64,000 nt of DNA from Dryocosmus kuriphilus (Eukaryota > Arthropoda > Insecta > Hymenoptera > Cynipidae): the NCBI GenBank assembly GCA_038277395.1, contig CM076195.1:51165862-51229861 (forward strand), in the 5' to 3' direction. The stretch's first letter is position 1. Each line of letters opens with the position of its first letter. The notes beneath the pieces are model-generated. The model saw only the letters and a list, made by a program, of their open reading frames with translations. It was not told the DNA's origin and did no database searches. Shown here piece by piece: positions 1 to 9,524 of this stretch. Made by a program: the position numbers and the translations under genes.

Positions 1-33
1 TGTAGATAAGGTAGAAGATTATTTAATCCAATT
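1..33. repeat. Inverted terminal repeat, left copy
   Basis: These 33 bases are a perfect reverse complement of 1821-1853. They mark one border of Penelope-like element 1. Confidence 0.9.
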
Positions 34-59
34 TAGTTAAAGGTTTATATACCATAGGA

Positions 60-1760
60 AAAAAGTTATGTTCATACCTTGAGTTGACAGAAGTAGATTC
101 TTTATTAATGAAAAAATTTTCTATAATCTTTCTACGTGCAGTGTCATTTTCAATATTTAAGATATTGAAATTGACAAAATCAAAATTATGACCAGTATCC
201 ATGAAATGATATGTTAAAGCAGTGTGATTGGAAGAGTTTAAATTTTTAATAGAATTGATATGTTCTCGATTGCGGATCTCTATAGGTCTACTCGTTTCAC
301 CAACGTAGACAGAATCACAGTCCTTACAATTGTACTTGTATATAACTCCAGAAAGTTTACTTTTGGGAAGTGGATCCTTGAGATTATTAAAAAATTTAGA
401 AATTTTATTAACAGGTTTGTGAATAGTTTTAATCTTATGCTTTTTAAGAATAAATTCAATTTTTCTAGAAAGACCTTCAATATATGGGCAGACTGTAAAA
501 TCAATAAACTTTTCCTCAACATTTTGATTAGAATTACTAACAGAATAAATTTCAGAATTGTAAAAACGGTGTGTTTCTTTTTTTTTTTAGGCAATTTTTG
601 ATAAGTGATAAAGGATATCCATTATTGATTAAAGTTTCAGTTATTAATTTGATATTTTTGTTTCTAAATTCAAAATTGCAAATCCTGAACATTTTGAAAA
701 ATAAGCTAGTTATCACTCCAATTTTATGACTAAGAGGATGTGAAGAGTTAAAATTTAGATATCTACCAGAAAAAGTAGGTTTGTGATAGCAATCAATTTT
801 TAATTGTGTGTCATGTCTAATAATTAAGGTATCTAGAAAACTGATTTGTGAGTTTTTTTTTCCAATTCAATGGTAAAATTAATTTTTGAGTTGTAAGAAT
901 TAAAAAAACATCCAGAACAAATTGAACTTTATCATTAGGGATTGCGGTGATAATATCGTCTACATATCTAAAATAAAAAGGTACAAAAAAGTTCAAAGAC
1001 TGTAAACAGTCCGACTCCAATTTTTCCATGAATAAGTTGGCTACAGCTGGTGAAAGAGGAGAACCCATAGCTAAACCTGAGACTTGTTTATAAGTGACAC
1101 CATTAAATTTGAAAAAAGTAGAGTTTAAACACAATTTTACTAAGTTAATAAATTTGTCACAAGGAATACTAGTAAATTTACAAATTTCATCCCATCTTGA
1201 TTCAATACAAGTAAGAACATCCGAAATGGGAACACTATTGAACATTGACTCAACATCTAAGGAAACTAAAATGTAATTAGATGGAATAGAGTGAACTTTT
1301 AATATTTTGAACAAAAGAAATACTATTTATAACATGTGACCCATTTTTTCCAATAATGTTGTTCAATATTTTAGAAACGAATTTAGAAACCTTGTAAGTA
1401 GGACTATTAATGTTTGAAATAATCAATCTTAACGGATTTCCATCTTTATGAATTTTGGGTAAACCATATGCCCTGGGGGTAACCGAAGAATAAGTTCTAA
1501 GTTGTTTTGCAATCAAGCCAGGAATGAAACTATTATGTTCTAAATCAGAAATAAATCTATTGCATTTTTCTTGAGTAGTGGCCGTATATTCAAATTTTGA
1601 TTCCAAATATAAATTATTATCGTTGAGGATAGAGAGCATTTTTTGATTGTAATCAGACTTTAGCATAGCAACTGTAACATTCCCCTTGTCCGCATTCATA
1701 AAGATAACATCTGGATATTCTGACTTGAAGTTTCTTATACAAAGAGTGTTAATAATATTA
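60..1760 (-). pseudogene. Penelope-type RT with GIY-YIG endonuclease, decayed
   Basis: Reading right to left, 1699-1277 holds the conserved N-terminal block (DKGNVTV) and a LPKIHK motif. 1314-817 holds the RT fingers and palm: LVSLDVESMFNS, GLAMGSPLSPAVANL and the catalytic RYVDDI. The frame changes where these two blocks overlap (1277-1314) and again near 850. At about 360-240 a third reading frame gives GVIYKYNCKDC, SVYVGETSRP and REH, the GIY-YIG core with its CxxC. Such proteins prime reverse transcription at nicked target DNA. Frameshifts and the lost N-terminus make this copy inactive. Open frames on the other strand at 260-601 and 1094-1276 are shadows. Confidence 0.85.
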
Positions 1761-1820
1761 TCAAATTTGTGTTGATTTTTAAACTTAAGTTGTGAGACAT
1801 AATCTAATAATATAATTAAT

Positions 1821-1931
1821 AATTGGATTAAATAATCTTCTACCTTATCTACAAAATGTTTTACCTACTATTTTTCTAACTAAACTGGATTAAATAATTT
1901 CCTACCTTATCTATAAAATGTTTTACCTACA
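1821..1931. repeat. Inverted terminal repeat, right copy, tandemly repeated
   Basis: 1821-1853 is the perfect inverse of window bases 1-33. A 44-base stretch starting at 1825 recurs from 1888 with a few changes, giving two tandem units at a period of about 63 bp. Short tandem or inverted end repeats are common at PLE junctions. Confidence 0.85.
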
Positions 1932-1932
1932 C

Positions 1933-2390
1933 ATTTGGATACCTGACTTGATCTTCCTTACTTCTAGTCAGTCTGTGTTTGTCCTTCGTCTTTAAAAGAC
2001 TCACCTGTCACATTTATATTTGTTAAATATGTGACTTTTACAATTTTTAATTATTTTAATGATTCTCCGTATTTTTTAAAAAAGGTATGTACGTAGTTTC
2101 TTTCCTGTACTCTACAGATTATTTATCAAACCTTATAAAGCTTTTCGATTGTAATCCTAAATTAATTTTTGTTGGTGTCTGTTTTGTTGACACATATATC
2201 GGATATTGTTTATATCTTGTAATTTTTATGTTTTTTAGACTTCCAAATAAAAGTACTTGACTGAAGAGGGTCTACATAACAGACCGAAACGTTTCATTAC
2301 AATTTCAAATTTGTCTTTTGATTTCTACTGACCTGCCACACGACGACTCGCTTATTTACATTATATCTACAAGGTCATGACTTTTCAAAT
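1933..2390 (+). repeat. PLE terminal region (pLTR-like), inverted to the body
   Basis: This non-coding AT-rich stretch leads into a hammerhead-like core at 2261-2290 on the plus strand, opposite to the neighbouring ORF. PLE terminal repeats can be direct or inverted, and inverted fragments often arise during integration. The right border, before the polymerase-like sequence near 2395, is only approximate. Confidence 0.6.
2250..2305 (+). ncRNA. Hammerhead ribozyme motif of PLE 1
   Basis: CTGAAGA at 2261-2267 fits the conserved CUGANGA box. A stem II of GGTCT/AGACC closes a 7-base loop, and GAAAC follows at 2286-2290. Next comes GTTT, so stem III would be only the two base pairs AC/GU with cleavage after U. 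Very short stem III is typical of PLE hammerheads, which are thought to act as dimers. Stem I is weak here (about three pairs). Activity is not shown. Confidence 0.7.
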
Positions 2391-2394
2391 TAAC

Positions 2395-4676
2395 ACAATG
2401 TCTAAATATATTTGAGAGGCTTGCAGGTTCATAAATTGAACTTCCACCATACATCATAAAAAAGAAGCTTGTGTGAACATACAAAACGACTATGAAAATG
2501 AGTGCTTCAAGTGGGCTATACTTTGAGCCTTACACCTACCTGACGCGAAGAAGAATGTTAGTTATGTATCCAGCTATCAACAACACAAGGATGAACGGGA
2601 TTTTTCGGACATTGCTTTTCAAGTTGCACTCAAGGACGTGCAAAAAATCGAGGATAAGAAAGAAATTTCTGTGAATGTCTACGGCCTTATGAAGAAGAGT
2701 GAAAATAAATTCACAGTGGATGAGAGCGATGGTGAAGAAGAAGGAGAAGAACATCAGGACAAAGGACCAAGAACCTTCAGTTCTCACTGCGTTTGGATTA
2801 AGGACTTATCGCGATTAGTTTCTAGTCAACTGTCATAAAATCACAGAGAAAAGCTCATTTGTGACCGGTGCACCACTTTATCAAAATGGAAAAACTGATT
2901 GCACGCACCGAAAATTGTGCGAAATTAAATGACTGCAGAGTGGTGTTTCCAAAACCCGAGAGGAACATTATTGAATTTAAGAACTTTGAGGATCGAGGAC
3001 GAGCTCCTTTCAACATATACACGGATTGCGAGTCCCTTTTAATACCTGTGAATGATGGCAAATTTTACAGCACTCTCAATGATTCGGCAATATCGGACGA
3101 AGATTATGCACATGTGCAACAGGTATGATGTGCATTTAACATCAAGGCACTCGGCGAGTACGTCAGTCTGTACATGAAGACTGACTTTCTGCTTCTGGCT
3201 GACATTTTTTAAAGTTTCCGAGAACAGTGTCTCGAAGCTTGCGGCTTGGATCCAGCACACTACTACACCACTGCTGGCTTGACATGGGATGCCATGCTCA
3301 AATATTCAGAGGTGAGATTAGAGCTCCTCACCGAAGTTGATATGCTGTTAATGATTGAGCAAGGCAAAAGGGGTGGGGTAAGTCAATGCCCCAACCGTTA
3401 TGGAATTGCCAATAACAAGTGCATGCCGGCGTTCAACAAAGATGGGGAGATCATCTTCATTGAATATTTAGATGTAAATAACCTGTCCGGTTGGGCGATG
3501 GAACAGCCTCTCAGTTACGGTGGTTTAGAGTGAGTTACGAATTTGCAAAATTTTGATTTCAACATTCCAGGCGATTCACCCTCTGGCTACATTCTGGAAG
3601 TAGATTCGGACTATCCTGCGGAACTTCATAACAAACACAATGACTTGCCGTTTTGTCCAGAACACTCGAAACCACCGGGGTCCAGCCAGGAGAAGCTCCT
3701 AACTACCTTCATTCCGAAACGAAAGTACGTTCTCCATTATCGTGCTCTGAAAAATGCATTAGCCCATGGATTGAAACTTGCCAAAATTCGTAGAGTCTTG
3801 AAATTCAATCAATCTGCATGGTTGAAAAGTTGTATTTATTTTAACACAAAATTGAGTACTAACGCTATAAATGAGTTTGAAGAGAATCTCTACAAACTCA
3901 TGAATAATGCAGTTTACAGAAAGACAGTGGAGAACATACGAAAATAAGTTGATGTGAAACCCGTGAAAAAGTGGGAGGGTAGTTATGGAGTAGAAGCCCT
4001 CATAGCCCGACCAAACTTTCACAGTCGAGCAATCCTCAGTGAGAATCACGTTGCGATTGAACTGAGAAGAACTGAAGTTTTGTTCAACCAGCCGGTCTAC
4101 GTAGGGCTTGCAGTGCTGGATATCTCCAAGATCCTCATCTACAACTTTCACTACGACTGCATGATTGAAAATTATAGGAAAAAATGCAAACTTCTATACA
4201 CTAACACAGAGAGTCTAATCTGCGAAGTAAAATGTGATGACATTTACGCCGACATTAAAGACGGTATTCACAGATTTTACACCTTTGACTACCCTCGGGA
4301 CAACGTTTTCGGAATGTCGCAAGCCAACAAAAAGGTATTGGGTCTGATGAAGGACGAGTGTTATGGCAAAATTGTCATTGCATTTGTTAGCTTGTGGATT
4401 AAAACGCACAGTATCCGTGTAAATGGCGAAGATTTTGTGAAAAAAGCCAAAGGCGTAAAATCAGACATTGTACGAAAAACAATAACATTCGACGATTACA
4501 CGGAATGCTTGAGAAATTTGTCAGTACAAAGCAGAACGCAATACGTAATCAGATCGAGGCTACACAATGTCGAGACCATCAAACAGTTGAAAATTGCACT
4601 GAGTCCTCACGATGATAAGCGTGCTTGCTCTCCAATACCACAGACACTCTTGCGTAGGGACACTACAGACTAAACA
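2395..4676 (+). pseudogene. Family-B DNA polymerase (protein-primed type), copy 1, decayed
   Basis: Fragments in several frames match the large B-type polymerase ORF found scattered in insect genomes and related to Polinton, adintovirus and bidnavirus polymerases. 2475-2960 carries the N-terminal region with stops and frameshifts. 2970-3030 carries a short exonuclease-like stretch (PFNIYTDCESLL). 3246-3533 includes CPNRYGIANNK and a motif-A-like DVNNLSGWAM. 3543-3947 includes the motif-B-like KLMNNAVYRKTVEN. 3954-4673 includes the motif-C-like YTNTESL. In copy 2 the motif reads YTNTDSL and motif A has LYGW, so copy 1 has lost at least one catalytic Asp. Internal deletions separate the blocks. 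No capsid, integrase or terminal protein gene is visible nearby. Confidence 0.8.
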
Positions 4677-4794
4677 CCATGCAAATGGACATTGACGCTA
4701 CTGGAAATGACGACGACGTTCTTACAGACAATGATAATGAACTTTTGCACCTTCTGGTTCAAAATTAGATACTGTGAATTCATCGCAACTGCAC

Positions 4795-5252
4795 ATCGGC
4801 AGCCCCTTTGTAAATACATTATTATTATTATTGTACAGCGTTGAGGTGAATGCAGAAATATGAATCTGTGGCGCGATAGCGTTTGTACATAGTTACTTTC
4901 GAGTCTTGCAAATATATTATAATTATTATTATTACTGTACAGTGTTGAGGCGAATGCAGAAATATGACTCTTTGGTGCAACCGTAGCGCGGCGGCCTTTG
5001 TAAATATAACTTTCGACTCTTGTAAATACATTACTATTATTATTATTATTATTATTGTAATGAGTTGAGATGAATGTAGAAATATGACTCTGTAGCGCGT
5101 CTTACTTCAGATCAGTCATTGTTAATTGTTAGTTTCGATTCTTGTAAATGCACATCGGTATCACCTCCGTTAAGGCGAGTGTATGTAGTCATAATCCCCC
5201 GTGGCGCAATGGTAGCGCGTCTGACTCCAGATCAGAAATTCACGTCGGGGTA
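4795..5252 (+). repeat. tRNA-Trp-derived tandem array, copy 1
   Basis: Four units about 105-115 bp apart begin with a remnant of the 5' half of a tRNA-Trp: near 4861, 4965, 5085 and 5194. Shared words are atatgactctg, gcgcaa, gtagcgcg and cagatcag. Units are separated by an (ATT)n tract and by words like gactcttgtaaataca and gttgaggtgaatg. The last unit is the most complete. The array lies just after the polymerase pseudogene and recurs in the inverted copy at 12862-13215, so it belongs to the element. Confidence 0.75.
5194..5252 (+). pseudogene. tRNA-Trp(CCA)-like pseudogene
   Basis: The D arm (gtggcgcaatggtagcgcg) and the anticodon arm (tctgactccagatcaga, anticodon CCA) match insect tRNA-Trp well. 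The 3' side then reads attcacgtcggggta. About 13 bases of the variable and T-arm region are missing, so a normal T arm cannot form. It is the fourth unit of the array. Confidence 0.75.
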
Positions 5253-5364
5253 GAAAATTTTTTTCTATTGTAAATAGGGGATATATGGGTTATATATTGA
5301 ATAAAAGAAACGATGTATATGAATTGCTTTTTTACTTATCAAAACCTTAAATCTAGTTAGTACA
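5253..5364 (+). repeat. 3' end of polymerase element, copy 1
   Basis: This AT-rich tail matches the reverse complement of 12757-12861 nearly base for base, down to the word ctagttag. The shared similarity stops there in both copies, which suggests the element's end lies at about 5364. Confidence 0.7.
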
Positions 5365-5384
5365 ATCGTATATTTTGTACATTG

Positions 5385-5555
5385 AATCTCATAATTGGTT
5401 CAACATTGACTCATCGTTGGTTTATCCTTGTTTCAACATAGATTTAACGTTGGTTCATCTGTGGTTCAACATTGGTTCAACCTTGGTTCAACGATGGTTC
5501 AACATTGGTTCAACATTGCACAGAGTTGATTCAACATTGCACAGAATTGATTACA
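5385..5555. repeat. Minisatellite, 12-bp unit
   Basis: A degenerate tandem array of the unit ttggttcaacat runs for about 13 copies and ends with variants containing ttgcacaga. The open frame across it is a by-product of a repeat length divisible by three. The following 5556-5851 shows nothing recognisable. Confidence 0.85.
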
Positions 5556-5851
5556 TATCTGATTAAGTTATGAAATTAAGAATGGTAAGAGGAAACGGAA
5601 GCCCAGGCCAAAGTCGCAAGCGTTTAGAAATAAGAGGAATAATGTAAGTCGAGTTGAAGCGTTAGTTCGTAAGATAGTATAAGGCTTGTTTGTAAGAATA
5701 CATGTAATCTTTATGTAAAGACTCTCAAACTCGTAAAAGGGAGAGAGCCTAAACAAATAAAGAGATTACTACATATTTGATTTTTCAAGCCTAACCATTT
5801 TACATATATTTTATTGCCACGTTCCCTGATTACTTATTTCCACAAGGTATA

Positions 5852-7081
5852 CTACATGGAATGAGTAGTCCCGAGCCTCACAAGGAAAAAATTAATTCTT
5901 TACCTTGAAACCTTTTTTATTCTTCGGTGTACTCTCCATTTAAAGTAATGCACTAATTCCAGCGGTCCTCCAACATTTCGATACCTTTCGAAAAAATGAT
6001 TTATCGAGACCTTCAAAATACGCCTCTGTTTCGGCCATGGCTTCAGCATTCGACGAAAATTTCTTTCCCTGAAGAAACCTTTTCAAGTTTGGGAACAAAT
6101 GGTAGTCGCTGGGGGCCAGATCTGGTGAATACGGAGGATGCTTAACCAATTGGTAGCGCGACTCGCTCAGTTTGTCCGTCGTTTTTATCGATGAATGTGC
6201 TGGTGCGTTGTCGTGTCCAGTTGAGCAACGTAGTAGTCACCTGTGATGGTTTTTCCCTTTTCCAAATATTCAATCATGATTAATCCTCTTGCATCCCAAA
6301 AAAACACTTACCATAACCTTCCCGGCCGACTGTTGCGTCTTTGGACGCTTCGGAAGGCTGCTACCTGCTTCCAACCACTCTGCAGACTGTCTGCTGGACT
6401 CAGGAGTGTAATAATGAATCCAGGATTTGTCCATTGTCACGAATCGACGCAAAAAGTCCTTTTTGTTTCTTTGGAACAAGGCCAAATTACGCTCGGAATC
6501 TTCAACACGTTGCTGCTTCTGGTCCTGTGTGAGCAAACGCGGCACCCATCTTGCGATCAGCTTTTTCATCCCTAAATGTTCATGCAAAGTGTTGCTAACG
6601 CATTCTATCGATATACCCACAGCCTCTGCTATTTCATGCAACTTCGCTTTCCGATCATTCAAAACGATCAAATGGATTTTTTTAATGTTTTCCGGTATGG
6701 TGACCTCAGAGGGCCGTCCACTGCGCTGAGCATCATCGGTGCTGGTACGACCACGTTTGAAGTCCGCAAATCAGCGTTTTACGGTTGCGGTTGATGGTGC
6801 GGATGTTGGATAGCATTTATCTAACCACTCCTTGGCCTGGACGGTGTTTTTTCCCATTAAAAAACAATGTTTTATTAAAACCCGAAACTCGTCTCTTTCC
6901 ATCGTTCGCGAGAAACCAAAGCTTGTCTGGCACAATTAGCTGTTATTCGAAAACTAATGCACGCAATGTCACGAAACTCAAGGTGGTGCTGTCTAAAGGC
7001 TGGTTCTCAACGAAAACATACAGGGTTTAATCCTAGTAGCGACATCTCTGTGTGAGGCTCGGGACTTTTCATTCCATGTGA
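5852..7081 (-). mobile_element. mariner element A
   Basis: The ends are inverted repeats sharing ACATGGAATGA and AGTCCCGAGCCTCACA. They are flanked by TA at 5850-5851 and at 7082-7083, the mariner target duplication. The length of 1230 bp is normal for mariner. It lies between the two polymerase copies. Confidence 0.88.
5937..6902 (-). pseudogene. mariner transposase A, broken
   Basis: The likely start codon is at 6902-6900 (MERDEFRVLIK). 6671-6270 holds the second helix-turn-helix region (KLHEIAEAVGIS) and the first catalytic region, here VTMDKSWIHYYTPES instead of the usual MDETWIHYY. 6149-5940 holds YSPDLAPSDYHLFPNLKRF, the last catalytic region of a DD34D mariner. The frame breaks near 6780 and between 6270 and 6149, and the middle catalytic HxDNAPAH stretch is not readable. 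The transposase would cut and paste its own inverted repeats. This copy is inactive. Confidence 0.88.
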
Positions 7082-7227
7082 TATGTCTGGGGATGCTTCA
7101 CTTTGAAAATCTCAATTTCGTAGAATAAGCCAGAGATAGTTTGCTCTTGATAGTCCTTGTGCTTTTACACCGCTGGATTGTTGGGTATGCCATAAGTCAC
7201 AGTGAATATCTCTCTTGCCCAGTTGGC

Positions 7228-8166
7228 AGGTGTATCCTTTAATTTACCTTCATAATAATTTACGTCTAGAGTTTATTACATAACGCCATATACATAGAAA
7301 GATGGCGATTGCGCAGACACAAAGCTCTTGTCGCATGAAAGATAAACTCTAATCTTGACACAAAAAACCGGGTCGCCATATTTTATTATGTAGATGGTGC
7401 CAGTATAGCTGCAAGGGTTCTGCAACTCCGTCAGTAAAACGGGAGAGTTTTGATACCATTTTTCCTCTTGCAACGTTTTCTGAAATTTCAAAATTACAAT
7501 TTGTGCAGTCAAATCATATTATTCTCCCTGTTCTAACTCTAAAAATATTCCCTAAAATTTAAAAATCACAATTTATGCGATCGAATCACACCATTTTCCC
7601 TGTCTCAACTCTAAAAACGTTTCCTGAAATTTCAAAATTAAAATTTGTTGAATCAAATAATACCATTGTCTCTGTTCCAACTCTGAAAACGTTCCCCATA
7701 AATCTATTTTCCCCCTTTCCAGCTAATAAAACTGAGGACAATATGCTCCCACCCTTTCCAGCTGATAAAACTGAGGACAAGGCGGGTGAGGCCTATGAGC
7801 CTGCGCATGGTCCTCATTCACCTCATACTACTCAGTTTTATCAGCTGGAAAGGGGGGTAGGAATATTGTCCTCAGTTTTATCAGCTGGAAAGGGGTGGGA
7901 GAATATTGTCCTCAGTTTTATCAGCTGGAAAGGGGGAAAATAAATTTCTGGGGAACGTTTTCAGAGTTGGAACAGAGACAATGGTATTATTTGATTCAAC
8001 AAATTTTAATTTTGAAATTTCAGGAAACGTTTTTAGAGTTGAGACAGGGAAAATGGTGTGATTCGATCGCTTTGTGTCTGCGCAATCGCCATCTTTCTAT
8101 GTATATGGCGTTATGTAATAAACTCTAGACGTAAATTATTATGAAGGTAAATTAAAGGATACACCT
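7228..8166. repeat. Near-perfect palindrome (foldback element)
   Basis: 7228-7325 appears to be a perfect inverse of 8069-8166 (98 bp). 7577-7698 appears to be a perfect inverse of 7949-8070 (about 120 bp). The inner parts 7699-7783 and 7836-7948 also pair, with a few differences. The left arm alone has about 250 extra bases (7326-7576) made of diverged copies of a 65-75 bp unit. A short unit (ctttccagctgataaaactg) repeats in both arms. No gene is present. It behaves like a foldback or MITE-type element of unknown family. Confidence 0.88.
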
Positions 8167-8310
8167 CTCAACTAGACTAAAGTCCCCCCTCGGGCGCCTC
8201 CCCAGGTTGCGGATCGGGGAAAGCTTTCCAGATATGGATGACGCTGGGGAATAAAATGCCCGGGGCGGACAAAAACCAGATAGGGAGGAAACCCCGAGTA
8301 TAAGTCAAAG

Positions 8311-9524
8311 ATGGAGTTGCATGGTAATAACAAATTACCCCAAGGGAGTTCCAAACTCCCGCTTGATTCCGATCGGGTGAAAGTTCTAGTGGTCAACGCT
8401 GGTCCCAAGGATTTTGGGGGGGACCAATCATGCGAAAGGACAAATAGCACCACAGAGTTGAAGCAACGAGAGATTCAAGACGCGCCTCCAGGGAGGAAAC
8501 TGCCGCAACAGCGGACGGTGTGGCTCAAAGAGCGGAGGATTAAGCATGAACAGGCAGAACAGAAACTCTGCGAAAACCTCAAACGCTTGGTGTCTACCGC
8601 TAAGGAAAGATGCAAAAGTGCGAGGACCACGACAAAGGAGTTCACGGCAAACGTAAATGGGATTAGCGATATTCTAATCAGAATGGAGCTTAGTAGGGAA
8701 GCTGGTAGGAAGTTGAGGGATGGACTCCTCGACGAGATCCGGATGGCGGCTGCGAGGCCCCGGGTGCTGGCTCGGCCGATCGCAATCCTGCCGAGAGGGC
8801 ACCGGCCACAAAAGCCAAGAGAAAGAAACCTGACTCGAACATACCGAGTCGTAGTTTCGGTCAGGTTATTAAGGACATCAAATCTTCTGTAAAGCCAGTA
8901 GATATGAACGTCGGCATCAGAGCAATCAGGAAGACCCGCCAAGGTAATGTCTTGCTTGAGCTCGGTGCGTCGACTGAAACTAAGATCAAATGCGGCGAAG
9001 CGTTGCAAAGCGCTATTAAGGAAACAGGTGTAGTCCGAAGGTTAGCCCCACGGGCACAAATTCAAATATTTGATTTGGATGCGTCTGCAAGCGAGGACGA
9101 GGTGCAAGAGGTACTCAAATCTGTTCTGGGCGAACAAACTTTAGAGGGCTGGTCGGTAAACATGACCAAAAAGGACTTTCGGAGGAGCCTGATGGCCTTC
9201 GTTGACCTAAAGGAGACCGACGCAAATAAACTTATTCAGCTAGGGCACCTCAAGGTAGGCTGGGTACGCTGCAGGTTTCGCCAAAGAATACGGGTGAAAA
9301 CGTGGCTTCCGCTGCTTCGGCTTTGGCCATATAGTAATGGAGTGCAAAGGACCAGAAAGGAGTCTTCAGTGCTGGAAATGCGGCATAGGAGGACGTCGGG
9401 CGACAAGCTTTACAAACGAATCCAAGTGCTCCCTTTAGGCAGAAAGAGGAGCTCTTTGCTCTGTAAATCACATACCTGGTTCTTACAGTTGTACAGTCTA
9501 CAGAGAAGCAGACCGCAAATGTAA
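8311..9524 (+). pseudogene. R1-like ORF1 (gag-like), frameshifted
   Basis: Two open stretches, 8311-8892 and 8904-9524, are in different frames and together span ORF1. The first is lysine- and arginine-rich with a coiled-coil-like middle (KLCENLKRLVSTAKERC). The second begins with VGIRAIRKTRQGNVLLEL, the conserved start of the RRM-like part of R1-type ORF1. After residue 120 the frame is lost, so the zinc knuckles cannot be read in this frame, although cysteine-rich remnants follow. ORF1 proteins bind the element RNA. Confidence 0.75.

Larger units (their letters stand above)
1..1932 (-). mobile_element. Penelope-like element 1, body (5'-truncated)
   Basis: The minus strand encodes, in order, a Penelope-type reverse transcriptase and a GIY-YIG endonuclease, which defines a PLE. 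The first 33 bases of the window are exactly the reverse complement of 1821-1853, so the body sits between short inverted repeats. The left end may continue beyond the window. The conserved N-terminal part of the ORF before the DKGN motif is largely missing. The adjacent hammerhead-bearing region (1933-2390) reads on the opposite strand, an arrangement seen in other PLE insertions. Confidence 0.85.

Noticed and set aside
5194..5252. A functional tRNA-Trp gene
   Set aside because: The D and anticodon arms are good, but the variable and T-arm region is shortened and the unit is the last of a degenerate array. The inverted copy is also defective.
5385..5555. CRISPR-like array
   Set aside because: The 12-bp units are contiguous and degenerate with no unique spacers, so this is a minisatellite. 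The genome is also clearly eukaryotic.
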